Shown here: piece by piece, positions 8,882-17,792 of the stretch
Layout of the letters: every line of letters begins with the position of its first letter
How positions within the stretch are numbered: position 1 is the stretch's first letter
DNA from: CAWDMN01 sp963803155
GTDB lineage: Bacteria > Acidobacteriota > Terriglobia > Versatilivoradales > Versatilivoraceae
Direction of reading: 5' to 3'
Length of the DNA stretch: 64,000 bases
Assembly (NCBI GenBank): GCA_963803155.1
Contig: CAWDMN010000051.1
Span: 62,001-126,000 of the forward strand
Made by a program: the position numbers and the translations under genes
Notes under the pieces: model-generated
What the model was told of the DNA's origin: nothing
Databases searched by the model: none
What the model saw: the letters and a program-made list of their open reading frames with translations, nothing else

Positions 8882-9696
8882 AAAGGTCTCTCCGCTCCTT
8901 TCAGCTCATCAGACTCTTCTTCAACTATAACAGAGGAGAAATCGAAGAGGGCATGATCCAGCAGCGTAGATGGGTGCACATGTTCAAGGGCGGCCAACAT
9001 GGAATCCTGTAACCTAGGTATCTCTTTTTGCAGTCCCCCGATCAATTCCTTTATCCGTTTCCTCTGCAGGTTAGGTTGTGAGCCGCACACATTACACGGA
9101 ATGATTGGAAAATTCATGAGGCGCGCATAATCAGCGATGTCATCCTCAAGGCAATAAGACATGGGGCGGATTACAATGTTGCGTCTATCATTGCTTCGCA
9201 ACAGGGGAGGCATTCCTTTGAGAGCACCTTCAAAAAAGAGATTCAACAAAAAAGTCTCGAAGATATCGTTAGCGTGATGACCCAGCGCGATTTTATTGCA
9301 GCCGAGTTTCACTGCGGCGTTATAAAGGATCCCGCGTCTCAACCGAGAACAGAGAAAGCAACTCGTTTTGCCTTCGGGAATTTTGGAGCGCACAATCGAA
9401 TAAGTATCTTCTTTTAAGATGTGATAAGGCTGTCCTATCGAATCAAAATACCGGGGAAGCACGTCTGCCGGGAACCCGGGCTGTGATTGATCCAGGTTTA
9501 CGGCTAGCAACTCAAAATGGACCGGCGCCCGAGCCTGCAAATCGCGCAGTAGGGAAAGCAAAACAAAACTATCCTTCCCACCGCTGACACAAACCATGAT
9601 TCGATCTTTTTCCCTGATCATGGAATAATCCGCAATGGCTTTACCTACACGGCGCAGGAGACGTTTCTTAATTTTTTCCAACTGATTCAAGGACAT
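8857..9696 (-). CDS. ttcA: tRNA 2-thiocytidine biosynthesis protein TtcA
   Basis: Thiolates cytidine 32 of tRNA using an iron-sulfur cluster and ATP activation. The 279-residue protein has the PP-loop SGGKDS at 38-43, the TtcA cysteine pair CFLC at 113-116 and a third cluster region CNVCGSQ at 201-207. GHHANDIFETFLLNL (about 139-153) and the family length support TtcA rather than TilS. It is 15 bases downstream of mqnC, and its 3' end overlaps the start of the peroxiredoxin gene, so the three are probably one transcript. Confidence 0.9.
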   Translation of the reverse strand: MSLNQLEKIKKRLLRRVGKAIADYSMIREKDRIMVCVSGGKDSFVLLSLLRDLQARAPVHFELLAVNLDQSQPGFPADVLPRYFDSIGQPYHILKEDTYSIVRSKIPEGKTSCFLCSRLRRGILYNAAVKLGCNKIALGHHANDIFETFLLNLFFEGALKGMPPLLRSNDRRNIVIRPMSYCLEDDIADYARLMNFPIIPCNVCGSQPNLQRKRIKELIGGLQKEIPRLQDSMLAALEHVHPSTLLDHALFDFSSVIVEEESDELKGAERPLCNGKLEE

Positions 9697-9711
9697 GATA
9701 GGAGATTCCCC

Positions 9712-10812
9712 TTAGGCAGAGCCCCATATCGGCTCGGGAGATTTTATCTCCGGTTCCCCTATCCTCACATAGTTGGCTTTTCGGCAACAGGGGATGAATC
9801 CTTCCGCGAGAATGGATTCCCGCAACAGGCCTTCCGTGGCTTTATGACAAGCACCCGCGGGGGAAATGACATTCTCTTCGATCATGATGCTGCCCATATC
9901 ATTGGCGCCACAATGCAAGGCCTGACGGCCGACTTCCAATCCCTGGGTCAGCCAGGAGACTTGCATGTTGGAAAAATTGTCGAGATAGATCCTGGAAAAA
10001 GACAACCACTGCAAGTATTCCTCGGCGGGAACGCGGTTGGGAATCTTGCGGCCCATGGCGGTGTTGTCAGGCTGCAGAGTCCAGGGTATGAAGGCAACAA
10101 ACCCGTGCGTATGACATTGAAGTCGATAAATTCTTTCCAAATGCTCGATACGTTGAGCCCAGGTCTCCCCGATTCCGAACATCATGGTGGCGGTGGTGGG
10201 GATTTGCAGACTATGGGCGGTCTCCATTATTTCGAGCCATTCGGCCGTATTGCACTTGGTAGTGTTCTTTCGGCGCACTTGATCCACCAGGATTTCCGCC
10301 CCGCCTCCTGGAAGGGAATCAAGTCCTGCTTCCTTGAGCCGGCGCAGAATCTCAAGAGAGCTTAATCCGGTCAGATGAACAAGCCCTTGAATTTCCGGTG
10401 GTGAAAAACAGTGGAGATGAACCGAGTAGCGAGTCTTCAATTGCCTAAGCAACTCCTCATACCACTCGAATGGCAGGTCGGGATGGAGCCCCCCCTGCAT
10501 CAAGATGCCACTCCCCCCCAAATTCAGGGTCTCCTCGACTTTCTTAAAGATTTCATCAAAGGTTAGCGTATAGCCATCAGAAGCGCCGGGCCGACGATAA
10601 AAAGCACAAAAAGTGCAGACCGCAGTGCATAAATTGCTGTAGTTGATGTTCCGATCGATTACATAGGTGACTATGTTATCCGGATGCAATTCTCGCCGAA
10701 GACGGTCTGCTTGCTCCTTCAACCAAATCAAAGGCGCCTGGTCCACTAATTCAAGATATTCTGATGAATTGAGTCTCTCTCTCTTCTCCACTCGATTCTG
10801 CAATTCCTGCAT
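9712..10812 (-). CDS. mqnC: Cyclic dehypoxanthinyl futalosine synthase, radical SAM
   Basis: Radical SAM enzyme that cyclises dehypoxanthine futalosine in the alternative (futalosine) menaquinone pathway. Motifs are VIDRNINYSNLC with CxxxCxxC cysteines at about 62, 66 and 69 (CTAVCTFCAF), LMQGGLHPDLP, LPGGGAEIL, TTATMMFG and HCGANDMGSIMIEENV. The last motif and CAFYR separate MqnC from its paralogue MqnE. The first ATG is at 10812; an in-frame TTG at 10869 would add 19 residues of unremarkable sequence, so the start is uncertain. It heads the leftward operon with ttcA and the peroxiredoxin. No other mqn genes are in the window. Confidence 0.9.
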   Translation of the reverse strand: MQELQNRVEKRERLNSSEYLELVDQAPLIWLKEQADRLRRELHPDNIVTYVIDRNINYSNLCTAVCTFCAFYRRPGASDGYTLTFDEIFKKVEETLNLGGSGILMQGGLHPDLPFEWYEELLRQLKTRYSVHLHCFSPPEIQGLVHLTGLSSLEILRRLKEAGLDSLPGGGAEILVDQVRRKNTTKCNTAEWLEIMETAHSLQIPTTATMMFGIGETWAQRIEHLERIYRLQCHTHGFVAFIPWTLQPDNTAMGRKIPNRVPAEEYLQWLSFSRIYLDNFSNMQVSWLTQGLEVGRQALHCGANDMGSIMIEENVISPAGACHKATEGLLRESILAEGFIPCCRKANYVRIGEPEIKSPEPIWGSA

Positions 10813-11134
10813 CTGTTTGCTCAACCGAGCCTCACTTTCTGATCCAATCCCACATTTTCCCCGACTCAATATCCAGTCGCCGCCCGGATACTATTATCCA
10901 CCCGCGCACCTCAACTTAAAATCCCAACCAAGCAAAGGTGGAGCAGGCACTCGGTGCACGCCGGTTCAGCGGGCGAGGCTCGCTACGCAACGCGGGATGA
11001 AGCGTGCGTCCCGCCCTCCTTGTCCATTTTCAATCTCTGCTTTTACCGGCCACGCTGGCGTCCGGGGCACTCGGAGGGAGGGTTGTTTCCCCAACTCCTC
11101 CATGATGAAAATAGGAATCATTCTCTTCGTTAAC
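10813..11134. other. Intergenic region between mqnC and the SDR gene
   Basis: No convincing gene. The stretch 10940-11060 is GC-rich and contains phrases such as GCGGGCGAGGCTCGCTACGC and CCACGCTGGCG that look like decayed intergenic repeat. The upstream signals of the mqnC operon should lie near 10820-10950, but no clear promoter was identified. Confidence 0.35.
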
Positions 11135-11911
11135 TCAAAGTCGTCTCAGGTGGAATCCCCCGTCAACATTGATTACTTCACCGGTGGAGTAAGGAAAATA
11201 ACCTTGTGCAATGGCCGCTACAGCTTTAGCCACATCCTCCGGCTCCCCCCAGCGCGGAATTGGAGTCAACCCAGCCTGAAACATTTTATCGTACTTTTCC
11301 TGAACGGCGGAGGTCATATCCGTGCGGATAATCCCAGGACGAATCTCATAAACTGGAATCCCACATTCTGAAAGGCGATCCGCAAACAGCCGAGTCATCA
11401 TGGAAATGCCTGCTTTCGTCAGACAATAATCCCCGCGATTGACCGAGGAGGTGTAGGCGGAGATGGATGAAATATTAACAATCATGGGGATGATATTAGG
11501 GATTTCATTTCTTTCCTCAACCATCCATCTGGCAATCCTTTGAGTCAGAAAAAAGGGTCCTCGCAAATTTGTGCTCACTAGATAATCGAAACTCTCTGGA
11601 ACCGTCTCCAACAAATCAGCCCGGACCTTTGGGGCCACCCCGGCATTGTTGACCAGCAAATCAATCCGTCCAAAGCGCTGCTGGATAAATTCAACCATCT
11701 TTGCCTGGTCTTCCAAAGATCCCACGTTAGCCTGAAATGCTTCGGCACTTATCCCGATTTTTCGAGCCTCGTCACAAACCAGCCGCGCCGCCTCATGATT
11801 GCTGGCATAGTTGACTGTTAAATCAAAACCGTTGCGGGCCAAAGCCAGGCAGATAGCTTTTCCGATGCCCCGACTTCCCCCGGTCACTAAAGCACATTTG
11901 CGAGAATTCAT
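11135..11911 (-). CDS. Short-chain dehydrogenase/reductase, 3-oxoacyl-ACP reductase-like
   Basis: A classical SDR of 258 residues. It has the NAD(P)-binding TGGSRGIG at 10-17, NNAG at 88-91, and the catalytic serine 149, tyrosine 162 and lysine 166 (YCLTK). The C-terminal VINVDGGFHLRRL ending is typical of FabG-like 3-oxoacyl-ACP reductases. Many such paralogues act on other hydroxy or keto compounds, and with no fatty-acid genes nearby I leave the substrate open. It is a single gene on the minus strand, divergent from the ABC permease pair. Confidence 0.85.
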   Translation of the reverse strand: MNSRKCALVTGGSRGIGKAICLALARNGFDLTVNYASNHEAARLVCDEARKIGISAEAFQANVGSLEDQAKMVEFIQQRFGRIDLLVNNAGVAPKVRADLLETVPESFDYLVSTNLRGPFFLTQRIARWMVEERNEIPNIIPMIVNISSISAYTSSVNRGDYCLTKAGISMMTRLFADRLSECGIPVYEIRPGIIRTDMTSAVQEKYDKMFQAGLTPIPRWGEPEDVAKAVAAIAQGYFPYSTGEVINVDGGFHLRRL

Positions 11912-12217
11912 TTCCAGACTCCATCCATAAATGATTTACACCTAAAAATCGAGTGTCGGCAGCCATCTCCGCAAGATTTACGGAAACAATCCGAATTATG
12001 CCATTCGAGCGTCGAATTTGACAAATTTGTTCATGGGGAAGAATTGGAATTTGTCTGTTCTTAAAGCCCGCTGTCTATCGTAAAATAATCCCTGTTTTTC
12101 TTGAGCTCGCGGAAGCTTGGTTGATCTTATTCCATCATATGAGGAGATGGAAGCAGATTGCGTCAAGCGGGAGAATTCGCCGCATCCAAAAGGAGACTGA
12201 TTTATCTCCAGCAAATT
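11912..12217. other. Divergent intergenic region
   Basis: This 306-base region lies between the SDR gene (leftward) and the first permease (rightward) and should contain both promoters. I see no confident promoter pair, operator or RNA. Confidence 0.3.
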
Positions 12218-13438
12218 ATGAATGTCACGGAAGCCGTCACCATTTCCATCCAGTCTCTTCGCGCTAACAAGCTTCGTTCCTTTCTGACCTTATTGGGTTT
12301 GATCATTGGCGTCATGACTTTGATTCTGGTCATGACGATCGTGCAGGGAGCCAACGTTTATGTTGAAGAGAAAATCGCCAACCTTGGGACGAATGTCTTT
12401 CAGGTCTCGGCGCGCCCGCTGGTGGTGACTGATTTTCAGGAACTGATAAAATCTCAGCGCAACAAAGATCTCTTACTGGAAGACTTGGAGGCAATCAAGG
12501 CACAATGCCGGGATTGTATGTTGGCCGGTGCACAAGTCAGTACTACGGCAACCGTCAAATTCGGCAATGAATCCGGCACTGATACCAGCATCCGCGGCGT
12601 CACCGCCAACATGAGTGAAATTGGCACGATTGAAGTGGAGACTGGCCGGTACATCTCCCCCTTTGAAGAGAAGGATGGGACGCGTGCTTGTATTGTGGGA
12701 GCCGACGTAGTTGAGAATCTTTTCCCCCACCTAAATCCAATCGGAAAAAATCTGCGGGTTGGCGGCCAGGAGTACCAAGTGGTGGGGATTGCCGAAAAGA
12801 TGGGCAGCATTCTGGGACAGACACAAGATAATTTTGCCCTCATTCCAATTACGGCTTTTTTCAGACAATTTGGCTCCCGCCGAAGCATTACCATGAACAT
12901 TAAAACCCGTGACGGCAATATATTGAGTTCAGCTCAAGATCAAGTCCGGATGATATTGCGCGGGCGCCGCCAGTTATCCTACCACCAAACCGACAACTTC
13001 TATATCGCCACTTCGGATACTTTCTTATCCCTATGGGCCAGCATCAGCTCTGCATTCTTCATGGTTTTCATCATGATTTCTTCCATCGCTTCAATTGTGG
13101 GGGGGATCGTCATCATGAATATCATGCTGGTGTCCGTCACTGAACGGACGAAAGAGATCGGCGTTCGGCGCGCCGTGGGTGCGCGCCGCAATGACATCCT
13201 GCGCCAATTCCTGATCGAGGCGCTGGTCCAATGCCTTGTGGGCGGAGTTGTGGGCATATTGTTCGGCTTTTTGGCAGCCTTGCTGGTGCGCCAATTTACT
13301 CCTTTCCCCGCCGCCGTGCGGCTATGGGTCGCCTTGACTGGATTCATTCTATCTTTAATCATCGGGCTATTTTTCGGAATTTATCCCGCACACAAAGCCT
13401 CGGCGCTGGACCCCATCGAAGCCTTGCGGCGAGAGTGA
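12218..13438 (+). CDS. MacB/FtsX-type ABC transporter permease 1
   Basis: A 406-residue permease of the MacB family. It has an N-terminal transmembrane helix (residues 15-40, with the typical LRANKLRSFLTLLGLIIGV), a large periplasmic MacB_PCD domain, then three C-terminal FtsX-domain helices with the usual IMNIMLVSVTERTKEIGVRRAVGAR loop and a DPIEALRRE end. An upstream TTG at 12158 could extend the frame, but the ATG at 12218 matches the family N-terminus. These proteins couple cytoplasmic ATP hydrolysis to periplasmic efflux or lipoprotein handling. The partner ATPase is not adjacent. The second permease follows after 14 bases. Confidence 0.88.
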   Translation: MNVTEAVTISIQSLRANKLRSFLTLLGLIIGVMTLILVMTIVQGANVYVEEKIANLGTNVFQVSARPLVVTDFQELIKSQRNKDLLLEDLEAIKAQCRDCMLAGAQVSTTATVKFGNESGTDTSIRGVTANMSEIGTIEVETGRYISPFEEKDGTRACIVGADVVENLFPHLNPIGKNLRVGGQEYQVVGIAEKMGSILGQTQDNFALIPITAFFRQFGSRRSITMNIKTRDGNILSSAQDQVRMILRGRRQLSYHQTDNFYIATSDTFLSLWASISSAFFMVFIMISSIASIVGGIVIMNIMLVSVTERTKEIGVRRAVGARRNDILRQFLIEALVQCLVGGVVGILFGFLAALLVRQFTPFPAAVRLWVALTGFILSLIIGLFFGIYPAHKASALDPIEALRRE

Positions 13439-13452
13439 CGCGAGTTCCCGAT

Positions 13453-14742
13453 ATGCCAATCCATTTAAAAGACCGTATCCGCAAAGCTCATTTTCTCTTT
13501 CAATTTCATGAAAATCTGGGCATCGCGCTGGAGACCATCCGGAGCAACAAATTCCGCTCCTTTTTGACCATCCTGGGAGTTGTGATTGGAGTCACCTCCG
13601 TCATCTCCGTTGCTTCCATCATCCAAGGGCTGAACAACCTGATCGCAAACCGGGTCAACCAACTGGGAAGCAATGTTTTTTTTGTTTCGAGGATTCCCCC
13701 TTTCACTTTTGGCCGTTTGCCGGAAAAAATCCGGCAAAGAAAGTATCTTCGGTATGAAGATGCCCTGGCCATCCGGGAACGATGCCCTTCCGTGAAGGAA
13801 GTAACGGTATTCCAGACCCGCTTTGCCGGACTCGGAGGCTTTAATTTGGTGCGCTGCGGAAATGAGCATATCGAAAATGCCATCCTGCGAAGCGCTGAGC
13901 CAGCCTATGGCCGGGTTCTCCCCATATTCTCGATTAAGGATGGCCGGACTATCACGGATTTCGACAATGAACATGCCTCCAACGTTTGTATCATCGGTTT
14001 AGGAATTGCCGACGCTTTGTTTCCCAACATCGATCCCATTGGCAAAGATCTCAATGTAAATGGGACCATTTTTCGGATTATCGGCACTTTTGATCGAGAT
14101 CAAGGATTGTTTGGCGGGCCAGGCATCGATCAGTTCGTCGTCATGCCGTACAGAACATTTCATCGCATGTATCCGGAAATTGAAGACAACATTATCGCCG
14201 TCAGTGTTCGAAATCCCGAACAATCTTCGCGTGCGCAGGATGAAGTCGTTGAAGCCATGCGTCGCCAGCGCAAAATTCCAGCCAACGGAGAAAATGATTT
14301 CGACATTTTCGAGTCTGACATTCTCTCCACTATTTGGAAACAACTGACCGGAGCCGTGGTCATCTTGACCTTGGTCATCTCGTCGATCGGTTTGTTGGTG
14401 GGAGGCATTGGCGTGATGAACATCATGCTGGTTTCGGTGACGGAAAGAACTCGAGAAATAGGGATTCGCAAAGCGGTGGGGGCACAGAAAAAAGATATTC
14501 TTCAACAATTTCTTATGGAAGCCATGACTCTGACCGGCGTGGGCGGCTTTCTCGGAATCTTGATCGGCTTTTTGCTCAGTCAGCTTATCCGGATTTTTTT
14601 CCCGGCGCTTCCCACCCAGGTGTCACTTCTATGGGTGGGGATTGCTTTCTCGGTCTCGGTGGCGGTGGGTCTTTTCTTTGGAATTTTTCCAGCCAAACGG
14701 GCCGCTGAAATGGATCCCATTGTGGCCTTGCGATATGAATGA
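13453..14742 (+). CDS. MacB/FtsX-type ABC transporter permease 2
   Basis: A 429-residue paralogue of the preceding gene with the same architecture: first helix with IRSNKFRSFLTILGVVIGV near residue 30-50, a periplasmic domain, and C-terminal helices around GVMNIMLVSVTERTREIGIRKAVGA, ending DPIVALRYE. The frame is open further upstream into the first permease, but the ATG at 13453 gives the normal N-terminus. The pair probably forms a heterodimer, by analogy with other tandem MacB permeases. No ATP-binding subunit, membrane-fusion protein or outer-membrane channel is encoded beside them. Confidence 0.88.
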   Translation: MPIHLKDRIRKAHFLFQFHENLGIALETIRSNKFRSFLTILGVVIGVTSVISVASIIQGLNNLIANRVNQLGSNVFFVSRIPPFTFGRLPEKIRQRKYLRYEDALAIRERCPSVKEVTVFQTRFAGLGGFNLVRCGNEHIENAILRSAEPAYGRVLPIFSIKDGRTITDFDNEHASNVCIIGLGIADALFPNIDPIGKDLNVNGTIFRIIGTFDRDQGLFGGPGIDQFVVMPYRTFHRMYPEIEDNIIAVSVRNPEQSSRAQDEVVEAMRRQRKIPANGENDFDIFESDILSTIWKQLTGAVVILTLVISSIGLLVGGIGVMNIMLVSVTERTREIGIRKAVGAQKKDILQQFLMEAMTLTGVGGFLGILIGFLLSQLIRIFFPALPTQVSLLWVGIAFSVSVAVGLFFGIFPAKRAAEMDPIVALRYE

Positions 14743-14800
14743 CGCGCGGCGGGAGAAAAACATCCGCGGGCAATCTCATACCCCGGCGAATGATTCTAAA

Positions 14801-15982
14801 TCAGGTTCGTTTCTCCCTTGCGATTTGAGGGTGGGGTGATCGTTCAGAGGCTTTGGCTTCCTTGCGAAGCACGGCGGAGTGTTTGGCAAACACCTCCTGG
14901 AAACGGGCAGCTTCCGCGGGATTTTCCCAATTATGCAGCAATGCCCCGCTTTCTTCTTTTGAGAAAATCAACTTCTCATTCGCTTCATCATAATCGATTC
15001 GAACCATATCCCCCAACGACACTTGGCTGGTCGCCACCAAATTGGAGAGCGGATAAACCAAATGCCTTTCCAGAGTGCGCTTCAAATGCCGGGCGCCATA
15101 TTTAATGTCGGTTCCCTCCCCCAACAAAAAGGCCTTGGCCGAAGGAGTACAGTGAAAGACAAATTTCCCTTCACCTCGCGAATTGAATATGCGCTCCTGA
15201 ATCATTCCCAATTCGATGTCCAAGATCTTCTGCAAATGCTCTGTTTGCAGGGTACGAAACACCACGACTTTATCAATCCGGTTCATAAACTCTGGAGAAA
15301 ATTTTCTTTTGGATGCCTCGAGGGCTGTCCGGTAAATTTTATGATCCAGCTCTGACTCCTGAACGGCAGCGGAAGCTGGCGGAGCAAATCCTATCCCACC
15401 GGATATTAGTTCAACCATTTCGCCGGCCCCTAGATTGCTCGTCATAAAGACAACGCAACGGCTCATATCGACGCGGCGATTGTCTCCCAGCGTCAACGTT
15501 GCCTTGTCCAAGATTCCCAGCAGGAGCTGCCAAAGGGCTTCATTCGCCTTTTCAATCTCGTCAAACAGGAGAAAAGTCAACTTCAAAGAATCAGTGTGGT
15601 ACTGATCAATGGCCTCTTGAGTCAGAAGAGGAGGTGTCTCCCGGTGCCCCAGATATCCGGGGGGAGAACCAATCAATTTGGCAATCTCGTGACTATGTTG
15701 AAATTCCGCACAATCAATTTTAATCACGGCGCGGACATCGCCGAATAAAATTTCAGCCGAAGCTTCTACAATCCGGGTTTTGCCTGATCCAGTCGGTCCG
15801 AGGAACAACAAATTCCCTATGGGGCGACCGGGTGAAGCCATCCCCGACAAATAGATCTGATATAAATTGGAAATCTGCCGGACAGCTCGCTCTTGCCCAA
15901 CCACTCGGGCTAACAATTTCTGCTCGAATTCCTGAGCATCATTGCTTTTTTGAGTCGGATCTAATAATATCCCGCGATTCAT
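14801..15982 (-). CDS. Minimal Clp/HSP100-type AAA+ ATPase
   Basis: A single AAA+ module of 393 residues resembling the D2 half of ClpA/ClpB. It has Walker A GPTGSGKT at 62-69, pore-loop-like GSPPGYLGH at 105-113, Walker B LLFDEIEKAN with DE at 141-142, sensor 1 TSN at 181-183, an arginine-finger region NRIDKVVVF, and the C-terminal small domain with sensor 2 GARHLKR. The N-terminal Clp domain, D1 module and middle domain are all missing. It could unfold or remodel proteins, but no ClpP-binding loop is evident and no partner gene is adjacent. The minus strand upstream has a TATAAT hexamer at 16076-16071 that may be its -10 box. Confidence 0.82.
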   Translation of the reverse strand: MNRGILLDPTQKSNDAQEFEQKLLARVVGQERAVRQISNLYQIYLSGMASPGRPIGNLLFLGPTGSGKTRIVEASAEILFGDVRAVIKIDCAEFQHSHEIAKLIGSPPGYLGHRETPPLLTQEAIDQYHTDSLKLTFLLFDEIEKANEALWQLLLGILDKATLTLGDNRRVDMSRCVVFMTSNLGAGEMVELISGGIGFAPPASAAVQESELDHKIYRTALEASKRKFSPEFMNRIDKVVVFRTLQTEHLQKILDIELGMIQERIFNSRGEGKFVFHCTPSAKAFLLGEGTDIKYGARHLKRTLERHLVYPLSNLVATSQVSLGDMVRIDYDEANEKLIFSKEESGALLHNWENPAEAARFQEVFAKHSAVLRKEAKASERSPHPQIAREKRT

Positions 15983-16637
15983 AACATTTTCCCAGTAGAG
16001 AGACCGCCTTCCCCAATCAGGAGCGGTTCATATTCATTATCGGGGAAAGTGAATTTTTCTTTACACACTAATTATAGCAACTTTCCCCCCCCAATTTTAA
16101 TTTTCCCTATTGTGTCCCCTTCACTTTGGAGGTCAAATTTCAATCAACTATGTGCGGCGGCAACTTGAAATGCCAATCCTAGGAAACTAACAAGAAGGGG
16201 AGTCTTGACGGATTATGGGAACAAATCAGCTGAAGCATGGAGAACTCCCCCAAGTCGTTCCTTGGTCTTATCGCAGTTCCTCCCCACCTCATGAGGTTTC
16301 CACGGTAAAGCAGCTCTTTCAATGCATATTACCTCCCATGATGGGAACCCAAGGAATCACACGCGCAATCGAGAGCAATTAAAAGGGGCGAATAGAGTGT
16401 CTCTTATGGAGTGCGGTGACCGTGTCGCCGCTTCCCTGGCGCGATCCGCCGACTGCCGGACCAAAATCTGTGCACATCAAAATGACCCGCCTCGTGATTC
16501 CTTTCTTCTGTTCGCAACTTTTAGATGCACCCCGCATAATCTAAAGACAGTGTCACAATCTAAAGACTTGAAAAAGCAACCATTCTTCCAGTACATTAAT
16601 CTACAATGATAGTTTTGGGAAGGAGCTTGAAGAAATC
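15983..16637. other. Long intergenic region with possible repeat remnant
   Basis: No believable gene in 655 bases. Near the left end a minus-strand TATAAT (16071-16076) could serve the AAA+ gene. Around 16405-16480 the sequence reads GCGGTGACCGTGTCGCCG with a small inverted repeat and further GCCGACTGCCG phrases, which looks like a decayed intergenic repeat. The region just before 16638 is AT-rich and probably holds the promoter of the CxxCH gene. Confidence 0.35.
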
Positions 16638-16847
16638 ATGAAAAAACTCATTGTGGTTGGACTTGTGGGAGTAATATGGATTATCTGGGGTTCTTTACTC
16701 CATTCTAAGCCAGCCGATGCAAAGAAGACGGAAAAATCCTGCATCTACTGTCATGTGGAATATGGTTCCAAGGAATTGACCGAGGCTGGAAAATATTACA
16801 AGAAGAACGGTAGCTTGACCGGATTCAAAGAAAAAGAGAAAAAATAA
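16638..16847 (+). CDS. Small exported CxxCH protein, possible mono-haem cytochrome c
   Basis: A 69-residue protein with an N-terminal signal or anchor (KKLIVVGLVGVIWIIWGSLL) followed by CIYCH at residues 35-39, the covalent haem attachment motif of c-type cytochromes. A charged tail rich in lysine follows (ELTEAGKYYKKNGSL). It is too short for a standard class I cytochrome fold, and I see no obvious distal methionine ligand. It may be a minimal haem peptide or a zinc/redox CxxCH protein. The haem assembly-like gene at 658 shows the host may make c-type cytochromes. Confidence 0.65.
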   Translation: MKKLIVVGLVGVIWIIWGSLLHSKPADAKKTEKSCIYCHVEYGSKELTEAGKYYKKNGSLTGFKEKEKK

Positions 16848-17245
16848 GAATCCCGTCAAGAAGGTTCTTTCTGGAATCGAACGGACAGGTGCTGCCCTTC
16901 AAATTAATTTTCACAAAAAGGAATCCGCTTATTAATCTGCATACGTGTTAAATTCCAGCCTCATTTTTGCCTCCCTTTCGAGAAGGAAACGATCCCTATC
17001 GATTTGGATTTCAGTGGGATCGAGCCCCGGCGGCGGAACATCATTCGAAATCTAGTGGTTCCATTCACATTCAGAAAAGTTCAAACGGAACTCCCAGTGC
17101 GGCCTGCTTTTCTAAAATGAGGATTCAAACTTCGGTTTTAACGAGAGTTGTCATGGAGGAACATGGTCTCATTTCTACAGGCAATTTGCGATGCATGTCC
17201 CAATGCCAGCGAACGCATAGGCGTTTGATAAATGGTTAACTTTTC
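16848..17245. other. Intergenic region, nothing recognised
   Basis: Nearly 400 bases between the CxxCH gene and the convergent dtd gene. A 90-codon open frame at 16967-17239 has no family resemblance, no signal and no ribosome binding site, and is not called. No terminator with a T-run was seen. Confidence 0.35.
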
Positions 17246-17695
17246 TTAAAAAACTCTTTCACTATCCAGCAATATCGTAACAGGGCCATCATTAATGGAC
17301 TTCACCAACATCATGGCTTGAAAAACGCCAGTCTCGACAGGGAATCCTTGTTCCCGACATTTTTCCACGAAGTACTCATACAAATGGACGGCAAGCGCCG
17401 GAGGGGCGGCCTCGCTGAAAGAGGGCCGTTTCCCCCGACGGCAATCTCCATACAATGTAAATTGGGACACCACCAAAATGGAACCTTTTGTTTCTCTCAA
17501 GGAGAGGTTCATCTTCCCCGATTCATCTTCAAAAATGCGCAAGCCGAGAATCTTTTCACAAAAGTAATCGGTTTCATCTTCCGTGTCGTTCTTTCCAACG
17601 CCCAAATAGACCAGCAAACCATGTTGAATTGCTCCCGAGACTTTTCCTTCCACCTCCACTGCCGCATTTTGTACTCGCTGGACGACTGCACGCAT
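17246..17695 (-). CDS. dtd: D-aminoacyl-tRNA deacylase
   Basis: Hydrolyses D-aminoacyl-tRNAs, recycling mischarged tRNA. The 149-residue sequence is a full-length DTD: MRAVVQRV start, GLLVYLGV, SQFTLYGD (about 97-104) and the C-terminal NDGPVTILLDS, corresponding to the chiral-proofreading Gly-cisPro motif. Normal length. It is a single gene, divergent from the VWFA protein gene, with about 97 bases between starts. Confidence 0.95.
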   Translation of the reverse strand: MRAVVQRVQNAAVEVEGKVSGAIQHGLLVYLGVGKNDTEDETDYFCEKILGLRIFEDESGKMNLSLRETKGSILVVSQFTLYGDCRRGKRPSFSEAAPPALAVHLYEYFVEKCREQGFPVETGVFQAMMLVKSINDGPVTILLDSERVF

Positions 17696-17792
17696 GAATT
17701 ACTCCCGCAATAAAAATTGAGTCTGATGTTTCTCGGGGTTGACCATCTTCCCCTCACCATGTAAAATTTGCATTTATAATTGAGGTTAAAGA

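Noticed and set aside
16322..16609. Open frame of 95 codons before the CxxCH gene
   Set aside because: No ribosome binding site or domain; part of it covers a decayed repeat-like stretch.
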